DNA from: Streptomyces sp. NRRL F-525
GTDB lineage: Bacteria; Actinomycetota; Actinomycetes; Streptomycetales; Streptomycetaceae
Reading direction: 5' to 3'
Length of the DNA: 64,000 nucleotides
Assembly (NCBI RefSeq): GCF_000716605.1
Contig: NZ_JNXE01000001.1
Coordinates: 62,001 to 126,000, forward strand
The notes under the pieces are model-generated. The model was not told where the DNA came from and ran no database searches. It saw only the letters and a program-made list of their open reading frames with translations. Made by a program: the position numbers and the translations under genes. Positions 47,008 through 55,312 of this stretch are shown here, in pieces. The first letter of the stretch is position 1; every line of letters begins with the position of its first letter.

Positions 47008-48006
47008 ATGGCAGGAAACACCATCACCCAACCGTCCGACCTCTCGTGCACGCCCGGTCGGGCGGCACGGGAACTCGGGCTCAAGCGAGGAGAGTTCGAC
47101 CTCGCCGTCCATCTCGGACGCATCCGCACCGCGCCCGACGAAGGGGGCGGCGGCCGACGCGTCGCCCACGCCGAGATCGACCGACTGCGCTCGGCGGACG
47201 GATTCCCCGAAACACTCCTGGAAACCGTCAGGACCGTGGGCACCACGGACGGCGCGGCCCTCATGGAGGTCACCTCCGCCAGGTTCACCCGCCTCGCCCG
47301 GCTGGGACTGGTGGTGCCGGTGAAGTTCTACCTCAATCGCTATCGGGCCGTGGTCTGGCTCTATCTCGCCGAAGAACTACGGCAGTTCGCGGCCGACAAG
47401 AACCACACCGCCCTGCTGAACGGCCGTACGCCCGAGGGAATGCGGGACCAGCTGCACGAGGGCCTGGACCTACGGCCCCGCAACTGGCGCGGACGGCATC
47501 TCGGGTTCCTGCTCCGCCAGGCCGACGGCCCGTGGGAGCGCGCCGGAGCCCTGGCCTCGCTGCTCGACCCCGTCCAGGTCGCGGAGATCATCCAGGACCC
47601 TTACGAGCGCGCCTACTTGAACCGCTTCCGGCCCGACCCGCCCGCCCACGGGGCTCCGGGCTCGCCCGCCGCCCACCTCGCCGAGCGGATCATGACGGCG
47701 CAGGACCCGGACGAGATCAGCTGGCTGCGGGCTGATCTGGCCCAGGTACTTGACGAGGCACGCGGCCACCGCCCCGCACCACGACCGACAGCCGAACCGA
47801 CCGCGCCACAGCCGGCCGTCGGACGGGCCGCACCACGACCGATCGCCGAACCGACTGCACCGCGACCGACCGTCGAACCGGCCGGATCGCCGCCGATGGC
47901 CGGACCCGTCGGACCCGCCGGACCATCGTCGTCCCTGAGCGAGCACCCGCCGGAACCCGAGCGATCACGCGGCATGCTGAGCTGGCTGCGCCGCAGAAGC
48001 GCGTGA
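47008..48006 (+). CDS. DUF6397-like protein with Pro-rich repeats
   Basis: 332 residues, soluble. The N-terminal two-thirds is a helical domain (GRAARELGLKRGEFDLAVHL, a helix-turn-helix look; RLGLVVPVKFYLNRYRAVVW; LYLAEELRQFAADKNHTALL). From about 255 a Pro/Ala tail carries direct repeats; at DNA level 47775-47807 and 47829-47861 match closely, 54 bases apart. It ends MLSWLRRRSA. I believe it is DUF6397, a streptomycete family of unknown role. GGGGGAG before the ATG. Confidence 0.7.
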   Translation: MAGNTITQPSDLSCTPGRAARELGLKRGEFDLAVHLGRIRTAPDEGGGGRRVAHAEIDRLRSADGFPETLLETVRTVGTTDGAALMEVTSARFTRLARLGLVVPVKFYLNRYRAVVWLYLAEELRQFAADKNHTALLNGRTPEGMRDQLHEGLDLRPRNWRGRHLGFLLRQADGPWERAGALASLLDPVQVAEIIQDPYERAYLNRFRPDPPAHGAPGSPAAHLAERIMTAQDPDEISWLRADLAQVLDEARGHRPAPRPTAEPTAPQPAVGRAAPRPIAEPTAPRPTVEPAGSPPMAGPVGPAGPSSSLSEHPPEPERSRGMLSWLRRRSA

Positions 48007-48030
48007 GCTGCAGCGCGGCACGCCCACCGG

Positions 48031-48894
48031 TCACAGGGCTCTGAACAGCCCTTCCTGGACGACCGAGACGAGCAGGCGTCCCTCAAGGTCGTAGATGCGC
48101 CCACGGGCCAGACCGCGGCCGCCCGTCGCGATCGGGGACTCCTGGTCGTACAGGAACCACTCGTCCGCGCGGAACGGCCGGTGGAACCACATGGCGTGGT
48201 CCAGCGACGCCATGTCGAAGTTCCGCGGTCCCCACAGGGGTTCGACGGGGATGCGGACGGCGTCCAGGAGCGTCATGTCGCTGGCGTACGTGAGCGCGCA
48301 GGTGTGCACCAGCGGATCGTCGCCGAGCGGCCCGACCGCGCGCATCCACACCGCGCTGCGCGGCTCGGCGTCCTTGATCTCCTCGGCGCTCCAGCGCAGC
48401 CCGTCCGCGTACCGGATGTCGAAGGGCTGACGGCGTGCCATCCGCTCCAACTGCTCGGGCAGTACGCCCAGATGGGCCCGGACCTCCTCCGACACCGTCG
48501 GCAGGGACTCCGGGTCCGGGACCTCGCGAGGCGGCAGCTGGTGCTCGAACGGACCTTGCTCAGGCTTGTGGAAGGAGGCGGTGAGATTGAAGATCGTGCG
48601 GCCCTGCTGTACGCCGGTGACCCGGCGGGTGGTGAACGACCGCCCGTCCCGCACCCGCTCGACCTGGTACACGATCGGCACGCCCGGTCGGCCAGGGCGC
48701 AGGAAGTACGCGTGCAGCGAGTGCACCGGCCGGTCGCCCTCCGTGGTGCGCCCCGCGGCGACCAGCGCCTGGCCCGCGACCTGGCCCCCGAAGACCCGCT
48801 GGAGGGACTCGTGCGGGCTGCGGCCACGGAAGATGTTGACCTCGATCTGCTCCAGGTCGAGCAGGTCGACGAGCCGCTCTGCCGGGTTCGTCAT
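48031..48894 (-). CDS. tesB: acyl-CoA thioesterase II
   Basis: 287 residues, the double-hotdog TesB fold. FRGRSPHESLQRVFGGQVAGQ (N-terminal hotdog), SLHAYFLRPGRPGVPIVYQVE, and the C-terminal hotdog with NFDMASLDHAMWFHRPFRAD (catalytic Asp) and GRGLARGRIYDLEGRL are present. It hydrolyses acyl-CoA to fatty acid and CoA. ATG at 48894, AGGAG upstream. Follows the helicase in the same direction by 19 bases. Confidence 0.94.
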   Translation of the reverse strand: MTNPAERLVDLLDLEQIEVNIFRGRSPHESLQRVFGGQVAGQALVAAGRTTEGDRPVHSLHAYFLRPGRPGVPIVYQVERVRDGRSFTTRRVTGVQQGRTIFNLTASFHKPEQGPFEHQLPPREVPDPESLPTVSEEVRAHLGVLPEQLERMARRQPFDIRYADGLRWSAEEIKDAEPRSAVWMRAVGPLGDDPLVHTCALTYASDMTLLDAVRIPVEPLWGPRNFDMASLDHAMWFHRPFRADEWFLYDQESPIATGGRGLARGRIYDLEGRLLVSVVQEGLFRAL

Positions 48895-48913
48895 GGGTGG
48901 GATTCTCCTGTGC

Positions 48914-51427
48914 TCACAGCTGGCCGACGTCGGTGACACGGACGACCGCACGGCTCTCCGTGTCGGAGGCCGCGAGATCGATCTCCGCGCTGATGCCCCA
49001 GTCATGATCGCCGTTCGGGTCGGCGAAAATCTGCCGAACGCGCCACAGGTTGTGCTGGGGCTCCTCCTCGATGAGCAGGAGCTTGGGCCCGCGGGCGTCG
49101 GGGCCGGTGCCGAGGTCCTCGTACTCGTCCCAGTACTTGTCCATCGCCTCGCCCCAGGCGTCCGCGTCCCAGCCCGCCTCGGCGTCCAACTCGCCCAGTT
49201 CGTCGACATGGTCGAGGGCGGCGAGTTCGACGCGGCGGAACATCGCGTTGCGCACCAGGACACGGAAGGCACGCGCGTTCGCGGTGACCGGCTTGACCTG
49301 GTCGGCCTTCTCCTGGGCCTCCTCGGCGGTCATCTCCGCCGGGTTCGCCAACTGCTCCCACTCGTCGAGCAGGCTGGAGTCGACCTGGCGCACCATCTCG
49401 CCGAGCCAGGCGATCAGGTCCTCCAGGTCCTCGGACTTGAGGTCGTCCGGGACGGTGTGGTCGAGGGCCTTGAAGGCGCCGGCGAGGTAGCGCAGCACGA
49501 TGCCCTCGGTGCGGGCCAGCTCGTAGTACGAGGTCAACTCCGTGAAGGACATGGCCCGTTCGTACATGTCACGGATCACGGACTTCGGGGACAGCGGGTG
49601 GTCGCCGACCCACGGGTGGCTCTTGCGGTACGTGTTGTACGCGTGGAAGAGCAACTCCTCCAGCGGCTTGGGGTAGCTGACGTCCTGGAGGCGCTCCATG
49701 CGGTCCTCGTACTCGACGCCGTCCGCCTTCATCGCCGCCACGGCCTCACCGCGCGCCTTGTTCTGCTGGGCGGCGAGGATCTGCCGCGGGTCGTCCAGCG
49801 TGGACTCGACCACGGACACCATGTCCAGCGCGTACGACGGCGATTCGGGGTCCAGCAGCTCGAACGAGGCGAGCGCGAAGGTCGACAGCGGCTGGTTGAG
49901 GGCGAAGTCCTGCTGCAGGTCGACCGTGAGGCGCACGATGCGGCCCTCGGCGTCCGGGGTGTCGAGCTTCTCGACGATGCCGCCGTCCAGGAGCGAGCGG
50001 TAGATGGCGATCGCGCGCCGGATGTGCCGCAACTGCTGCTTGCGCGGCTCGTGGTTGTCCTCCAGGAGGTGCCGCATCGCGTCGAAGGCGTTGCCGGGGC
50101 GGGCGATCACCGACAGCAGCATGGTGTGCGTGACCCGGAAGCGGGACGTCAAAGGCTCCGGCTCGGAGGTGATGAGCTTCTCGAAGGTGCTGTCCGACCA
50201 GCCGACGAAGCCCTCGGGCGCCTTCTTGCGGACGACCTTCCGGCGCTTCTTTGGGTCGTCGCCCGCCTTGGCGAGCGCCTTCTCGTTCTCGACGACGTGT
50301 TCGGGGGCCTGCGCGACCACGAGCCCCGCCGTGTCGAAGCCGGCGCGTCCGGCGCGGCCCGCGATCTGGTGGAACTCACGGGCACGCAGCGTGCGCACCC
50401 GGATGCCGTCGTACTTGGCCAGGGCCGTGAACAGCACGGTGCGGATGGGCACGTTGACACCCACCCCGAGCGTGTCCGTACCGCAGATCACCTTCAACAG
50501 GCCCGCCTGCGCGAGCTTTTCCACCAGGCGCCGGTACTTGGGCAGCATGCCGGCGTGGTGCACACCGATGCCGTGCCGTACGTAACGGGAGAGATTGCGG
50601 CCGAACTTGGTGGTGAAGCGGAAGTTGCCGATCAGCTCGGCGATCTGGTCCTTCTCCTCGCGCGAGCTCATGTTGATGCTCATCAGCGCCTGCGCCCGCT
50701 CCACGGCCTGCGCCTGGGTGAAGTGCACGATGTAGACCGGCGCCTGCCTGGTCTCCAGCAGTTCGGTCAGCGTCTCGGTGAGCGGGGTCAGTTTGTACTC
50801 GTAGGACAGGGGCACCGGCCGGACCGCCGAGCGGACCACCGAAGTGGGGCGCCCGGTGCGCCGCGTGAGGTCCTTCTCGAACATCGCGACGTCGCCGAGC
50901 GTGGCCGACATCAGGACGAACTGCGCCTGCGGCAGCTCCAGGATCGGGATCTGCCAGGCCCAGCCGCGGTCCGCCTCCGCGTAGAAGTGGAACTCGTCCA
51001 TGACGACCTGGCCGACGTCCGCGTGCTTGCCGTCCCGCAGCGCGATCGACGCGAGCACCTCCGCGGTGCAGCAGATGATCGGGGCGTCGGAGTTGACGGA
51101 CGCGTCGCCGGTCAGCATGCCGACGTTCTCGGTGCCGAACATCTTGCACAGCTCGAAGAACTTCTCCGAGACGAGGGCCTTGATCGGGGCGGTGTAGAAG
51201 GTGACCTCGTCCCGGGCCAGGGCGGCGAAGTGCGCACCGGCGGCGATCATGCTCTTGCCGGAGCCGGTGGGCGTCGACACGATCACGTTCGCACCGGAGA
51301 CCACCTCGATCAGCGCCTCCTCCTGATGGGGGTAGAGCGTGAGACCGCGCTCCCGGGCCCACGACTCGAAGGCTTCGTAGAGGGCGTCGGGATCTGCGGT
51401 CGGCGGCAACTGGTCGATGAGGGTCAC
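48914..51427 (-). CDS. Ski2-like DEAD/DEAH-box helicase with DUF3516-type C-terminus
   Basis: 837 residues. All helicase motifs are visible: Walker A STPTGSGKSMIAAG (about 48-61), DExH VVMDEFHFYA, motif III LMSATLGDV, GVHHAGMLPKYRRLVE, GTDTLGVGVNVP, and motif VI QIAGRAGRAGF. The large C-terminal part (about 420-837) matches the DUF3516 type found in actinobacteria. Ski2-like helicases remodel RNA; a role in RNA decay or ribosome work is inferred. GTG start at 51427 with a weak ribosome site. Probably co-transcribed with tesB. Confidence 0.9.
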   Translation of the reverse strand: MTLIDQLPPTADPDALYEAFESWARERGLTLYPHQEEALIEVVSGANVIVSTPTGSGKSMIAAGAHFAALARDEVTFYTAPIKALVSEKFFELCKMFGTENVGMLTGDASVNSDAPIICCTAEVLASIALRDGKHADVGQVVMDEFHFYAEADRGWAWQIPILELPQAQFVLMSATLGDVAMFEKDLTRRTGRPTSVVRSAVRPVPLSYEYKLTPLTETLTELLETRQAPVYIVHFTQAQAVERAQALMSINMSSREEKDQIAELIGNFRFTTKFGRNLSRYVRHGIGVHHAGMLPKYRRLVEKLAQAGLLKVICGTDTLGVGVNVPIRTVLFTALAKYDGIRVRTLRAREFHQIAGRAGRAGFDTAGLVVAQAPEHVVENEKALAKAGDDPKKRRKVVRKKAPEGFVGWSDSTFEKLITSEPEPLTSRFRVTHTMLLSVIARPGNAFDAMRHLLEDNHEPRKQQLRHIRRAIAIYRSLLDGGIVEKLDTPDAEGRIVRLTVDLQQDFALNQPLSTFALASFELLDPESPSYALDMVSVVESTLDDPRQILAAQQNKARGEAVAAMKADGVEYEDRMERLQDVSYPKPLEELLFHAYNTYRKSHPWVGDHPLSPKSVIRDMYERAMSFTELTSYYELARTEGIVLRYLAGAFKALDHTVPDDLKSEDLEDLIAWLGEMVRQVDSSLLDEWEQLANPAEMTAEEAQEKADQVKPVTANARAFRVLVRNAMFRRVELAALDHVDELGELDAEAGWDADAWGEAMDKYWDEYEDLGTGPDARGPKLLLIEEEPQHNLWRVRQIFADPNGDHDWGISAEIDLAASDTESRAVVRVTDVGQL

Positions 51428-51572
51428 GACCCCATCTTGCCTGGCGCCGTGGCCGATGGGGGAATCGGCTGCGGGGACGAAGATCGCTACCGCTACGCTG
51501 TGTCGCCGACAGAGTGTCAGGGCGCCCGAGCAACTGACCGGCGGCGTAAGAGGAATGGGGCGGGGAACGGCC

Positions 51573-52364
51573 ATGATGGGACCAGCACACTCACTGTCGG
51601 GAGCGGCGGCCTGGCTCGGCGTCGGAGCGGCGACTGCCGCGGCTGGGCACCCGATGCCCTGGCCGGTGATCCTGGTCGGTGCCCTGATCTGTGCCGGCGC
51701 CGCGCTCGCCCCGGACCTCGATCACAAGGCGGCGACCATCTCCCGGGCCTTCGGCCCCGTCTCCCGGACCGTGTGCGAGGTCGTCGACAAGCTCTCGTAC
51801 GCCGTCTACAAGGGGACCAGGAAGCAGGGCGACCCGCGTCGCTCCGGCGGGCACCGCACGCTCACCCACACCTGGCTGTGGGCGGTCCTGATCGGGGCGG
51901 GCAGTGCGGGCGTGGCGATCCTGGGCGGTCGCTGGGGAGTGCTGGCGATCCTCTTCGTGCACATGGTGCTGGCCATCGAAGGTCTGCTGTGGCGGGCGGC
52001 CCGCGGCTCCAGCAGCGACATCCTGGTGTGGCTGCTGGCGGCGACCAGCGCGTGGATCCTCGCCGGAGTGCTGGACAAGCCGGGCAACGGTTCGGACTGG
52101 CTGTTCACGGATCAGCACCAGTACCTGTGGCTGGGACTGCCGGTCGTGCTGGGCGCGCTGGTGCACGACATCGGGGACGCGCTGACCGTCTCCGGCTGCC
52201 CGATCCTGTGGCCGATCCCGCTGGGCCGCAAGCGCTGGTACCCGATCGGGCCGCCGAAGGTGATGCGGTTCCGCGCGGGCAGCTGGATCGAGCTCAAGGT
52301 GCTGATGCCGGTGTTCATACTCCTTGGGGGAGTGGGCTGCGCGGCGGCGCTCAATGTGATCTGA
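51573..52364 (+). CDS. membrane metal-dependent hydrolase (DUF457/YdjM-like)
   Basis: 263 residues with four or five membrane segments. The metal-type motifs LAPDLDHKAATISR and SGGHRTLTHTWLW are in place; a later VHDIGDALTVSGCPILWP completes the family pattern. DUF457 proteins resemble membrane phospholipase/hydrolases. Function unproven. ATG at 51573 or 51576. Divergent from the helicase across 51428-51572. Confidence 0.88.
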   Translation: MMGPAHSLSGAAAWLGVGAATAAAGHPMPWPVILVGALICAGAALAPDLDHKAATISRAFGPVSRTVCEVVDKLSYAVYKGTRKQGDPRRSGGHRTLTHTWLWAVLIGAGSAGVAILGGRWGVLAILFVHMVLAIEGLLWRAARGSSSDILVWLLAATSAWILAGVLDKPGNGSDWLFTDQHQYLWLGLPVVLGALVHDIGDALTVSGCPILWPIPLGRKRWYPIGPPKVMRFRAGSWIELKVLMPVFILLGGVGCAAALNVI

Positions 52365-52370
52365 GGCCTG

Positions 52371-52392
52371 GCGTCGGTTCCGGCGCCGACGC
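52371..52392. terminator. hairpin between convergent genes
   Basis: GCGTCGG / CCGACGC with an eight-base loop, between the DUF457 stop and the L31 stop. No T-run; terminator role inferred. Confidence 0.5.
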
Positions 52393-52402
52393 GGATGGTG
52401 GC

Positions 52403-52672
52403 TCACGCCCCGCCGGAACCCTCGCTCGTCCCGCCGCCGTAGCGCCGTTCGAACTGGGCGATGCGGCCCTCCGTGTCCACCGTCCGCGCCTTGCCGGTGT
52501 AGAAGGGGTGACTCTCCGAGGAGATCTCCACGTCCACGACCGGGTAGGTCTCGCCGTCGTCCCACTCGATGGTCCGGTCGCTGGTCGCGGTGGACCGGGT
52601 GAGGAACGCGTATCCGGCGGCGCGGTCGCGGAAGACCACGGGGTGGTAGTCGGGCTGCTTGTCCTGCTGCAT
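52403..52672 (-). CDS. rpmE2: ribosomal protein L31, type B
   Basis: 89 residues. [16 protein letters not shown], the [20 protein letters not shown] block and [20 protein letters not shown] are typical of L31 type B. There is no Cys, so this is the zinc-free form that replaces the zinc-bearing L31 in zinc shortage. The C-terminal [13 protein letters not shown] is a variable tail. No clear Zur box is visible in 52673-52723. GGAGGAG before the ATG. Confidence 0.95.
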   Translation of the reverse strand: MQQDKQPDYHPVVFRDRAAGYAFLTRSTATSDRTIEWDDGETYPVVDVEISSESHPFYTGKARTVDTEGRIAQFERRYGGGTSEGSGGA

Positions 52673-52723
52673 GGCTGCTCCTCCTGCGACGGTGGTGCGG
52701 TTGGCGGCGAAGGGGCGGCGAGG

Positions 52724-53200
52724 TCAGCCGTAGAGGGAGTCCTCGTCCTCGTCGACGATGTGCATCGCGGCCTCCTCGGCGGAGGCGGCGGCACCGTCGA
52801 TGCCCACGTCCGTGGCGATCAGGCCGCTCTCCTCGTCCTCGTGCGCTCCTTCGTCCGGTGCCACGAGCCGGCCCGAGCGGGTGTCGCCGACCTCGATGTC
52901 GAGGAGCTCGCCGTCGGTGTCCTCGGAGTCGCCGATGCCGTCACCGTCGGACGCGGCGAGATCCGGGACCTCCTCGGCGAGGCGCTGGTCGAGGGTCTCG
53001 CCGTGCTCGCGCCCGGCGGCCGTCACGTCGTCGCGTTCCACCGCCCAGGGGCGCTCCGGCGGGGACCAGCCGCGGTCGAGGGGGTCCTCGACGCCGTCGG
53101 CCACCAGGGTGTCCTCCGCGTCGAGCAGACCCGCGTCGTCCTGCACCTCGGATCCGTCGGGCTGGTAGACGTCGTCTCCCCATCCGTCGGCGCTGTTCAC
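52724..53200 (-). CDS. DUF5709-like acidic protein
   Basis: 158 residues, very acidic and without membrane segments. It contains DPLDRGWSPPERPWAVERDD and RLAEEVPDLAASDGDGIGD, which match DUF5709 as I recall it, and ends HIVDEDEDSLYG. Role unknown; found throughout Streptomyces. Ribosome site GGAGGT. Upstream of L31, 51 bases away, in the same direction. Confidence 0.75.
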   Translation of the reverse strand: MNSADGWGDDVYQPDGSEVQDDAGLLDAEDTLVADGVEDPLDRGWSPPERPWAVERDDVTAAGREHGETLDQRLAEEVPDLAASDGDGIGDSEDTDGELLDIEVGDTRSGRLVAPDEGAHEDEESGLIATDVGIDGAAASAEEAAMHIVDEDEDSLYG

Positions 53201-53530
53201 GGGTACCTCCAGGTGGTGGGGACCGGCCCGTTCTCACCGCGGTCGGCGGCGGGTCGCCGCTGTGCGGGGCACACTCGGCGCCCGGCACGAACCACATGGT
53301 CCCCGGGCACTCCCCGAACCGGTGCCGCTCCCCAGCCTTCCACCCCTTTTCCCCCGGGCGCAACGGCAGGCATCCGGTTCCGGCGCGACAGGGCGCCCCG
53401 AAAGGGGCGCGGGGAACTGCGCGACCAGCCCCCACCGACCCGCGGATACGCACCGGCCCGCAGGCCGGCCACACTCTCCCCGACCAGCCCTCCACCGACC
53501 CGCACCCCAGTCACCCCTCAACCAGCGGAG
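53201..53530. other. 330-base intergenic region
   Basis: Between the ABC exporter stop (53531) and the DUF5709 start (53200). It holds the hairpin repeat at 53393 and no gene that I can support. The DUF5709 promoter should lie in its left part. Confidence 0.5.
53393..53430. repeat. Streptomyces intergenic hairpin repeat
   Basis: GCGCCCC-GAAA-GGGGCGC (53393-53410) is a perfect seven-base stem with a GNRA-type tetraloop, followed by GGGGAACTGCGCGACCAGCC (53411-53430). I recognise this combination from many Streptomyces genomes, where it occurs at high copy in intergenic DNA. Here it lies downstream of the ABC exporter operon and probably ends its transcript. Confidence 0.7.
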
Positions 53531-55312
53531 CTACCCGTGCCACGACCGCCAAAGCGCCGCGTACGCCCCCTCCGCCGCCACCAACTCGTCATGGCTCCCC
53601 AATTCGCTGATCCGCCCGTCCTCGACGACGGCGATGACATCCGCGTCATGGGCGGTGTGCAGGCGGTGGGCGATCGCGACGACCGTACGGCCGTCGAGGA
53701 CGCGGGCCAGGGACCGCTCGAGGTGCCGGGCCGCCCGCGGGTCGAGGAGCGAGGTCGCCTCGTCCAGGACCAGCGTGTGCGGATCGGCCAGCACCAGCCG
53801 GGCCAGCGCGATCTGCTGGGCCTGGGCCGGGGTGAGCGCGAGCCCGCCCGAGCCGACCTCGGTGTCGAGGCCGTCGTCCAGGGCCCGCGCCCACCCGTCC
53901 GCGTCGACCGCACCCAGCGCCGCCCACAGCTCGGCGTCCCCGGCGTCGGTCCGGGCGAGCAGGAGGTTGTCGCGCAGGGAGCCCACGAAGACGTGGTGCT
54001 CCTGGTTGACGAGGGCCACATGGGAGCGGACGTGTTCCGCGGTCATCCGGGAGAGTTCGGCGCCGCCGAGGGTGATCCGGCCGTCCCGGGGCGCGTAGAT
54101 GCCGGCGAGGAGCCTGCCCAGGGTGGACTTGCCCGCGCCCGAGGGGCCGACCAGGGCCAGCCGGGTGCCGGGTGCGACCTCCAGGGAGACCTTGCGGAGC
54201 ACGTCGACGCCCTCGCGGTAGCCGAAGTGCACCCGGTCCGCGTGCACGTCCCGGCCCTCGGGGGACAGTGCGGCGTCCCCGGCGTCGGGCTCGATGTCCC
54301 GGACGCCGACCAGCCGGGCCAGCGAGACCTGGGCGACCTGGAGCTCGTCGTACCAGCGCAGGATCAGGTTGACCGGGTCGACGAGCATCTGCGCGATCAG
54401 GGCACCCGTCGTCAGTTCGCCCACGTCGATCCAGCCCTGCAGGACGAACACCCCGCCGAGCATCAGGACCGAGCAGAGCACCGTGACATGGGTGACGTTG
54501 ATGACCGGGAACAGCACCGACCGCAGCCAGAGCGTGTAGTTCTCCCAGGCGGTCCACTCCTTGACGCGACGCTCGGAGAGGGCGATCCGCCGGTCGCCGA
54601 GGCGGTGGGACTCGACGGTCCGCCCGGCGTCCACGGTCTCGGCGAGGGCCGCGGCCACGGCGGCGTATCCGGCGGCCTCGGAGCGGTAGCCGGCCGGTGC
54701 GCGCTTGAAGTACCAGCGGCAGCCGATCACCAGCACCGGCACCGCGATCAGCACGGCGGGCGCCAGCGGCGGCACGGTGACGACGAGACCGCCGAGCAGC
54801 AGCACCACCCACACCACACCGATCGCCAGTTGCGGTACGGCCTCCCGCATCGCGTTGGCGAGCCGGTCGATGTCGGTGGTGATGCGGGACAGCAGATCGC
54901 CGGTGCCCGCCCGTTCCAGGACGCCGGGCGGCAGCCCGACCGACCGGACGAGGAAGTCCTCGCGCAGGTCGGCCAGCATCCGCTCGCCGAGCATCGCGCC
55001 GCGCAACCGCACCTGCCGGATGAACAGGGCCTGGACGGCGAGCGCGACCACGAACACTCCGATGGTCAGGCCGAGATGAAGTTCCCGCGCCCCGTCCGAC
55101 ACCCGCTCGACGAGGTCCCCGAGCAGATAGGGGCCGACCATCGAGGCGATCACGGCGACCGTGTTGACGGTGACGAGAAGGAGGAAGGCCCGGCGATGCC
55201 GGTGGAACAGTTCGGACACGTAGGACCGTACGGTCGCGGGGGCGCCGACCGGCAGGGTGTTGGCCGTGGTCGGGGCCGCCGGGTCGTAGGCCGGGGGCGC
55301 CACGCCGATCAT
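53531..55312 (-). CDS. ABC exporter half-transporter, degenerate signature motif
   Basis: 593 residues: six-helix membrane domain (about 40-320) and an ATPase domain. Walker A GPSGAGKST (about 388), Walker B LVLDEATSLLD with its Glu, and H-loop AIAHRLH (about 545) are intact, but the signature reads LTPAQAQQIALAR in place of LSGGQ. The start ATG overlaps the partner's stop (ATGA at 55309-55312). With the partner it forms a heterodimer in which one ATP site is canonical and one degenerate. Confidence 0.93.
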   Translation of the reverse strand: MIGVAPPAYDPAAPTTANTLPVGAPATVRSYVSELFHRHRRAFLLLVTVNTVAVIASMVGPYLLGDLVERVSDGARELHLGLTIGVFVVALAVQALFIRQVRLRGAMLGERMLADLREDFLVRSVGLPPGVLERAGTGDLLSRITTDIDRLANAMREAVPQLAIGVVWVVLLLGGLVVTVPPLAPAVLIAVPVLVIGCRWYFKRAPAGYRSEAAGYAAVAAALAETVDAGRTVESHRLGDRRIALSERRVKEWTAWENYTLWLRSVLFPVINVTHVTVLCSVLMLGGVFVLQGWIDVGELTTGALIAQMLVDPVNLILRWYDELQVAQVSLARLVGVRDIEPDAGDAALSPEGRDVHADRVHFGYREGVDVLRKVSLEVAPGTRLALVGPSGAGKSTLGRLLAGIYAPRDGRITLGGAELSRMTAEHVRSHVALVNQEHHVFVGSLRDNLLLARTDAGDAELWAALGAVDADGWARALDDGLDTEVGSGGLALTPAQAQQIALARLVLADPHTLVLDEATSLLDPRAARHLERSLARVLDGRTVVAIAHRLHTAHDADVIAVVEDGRISELGSHDELVAAEGAYAALWRSWHG

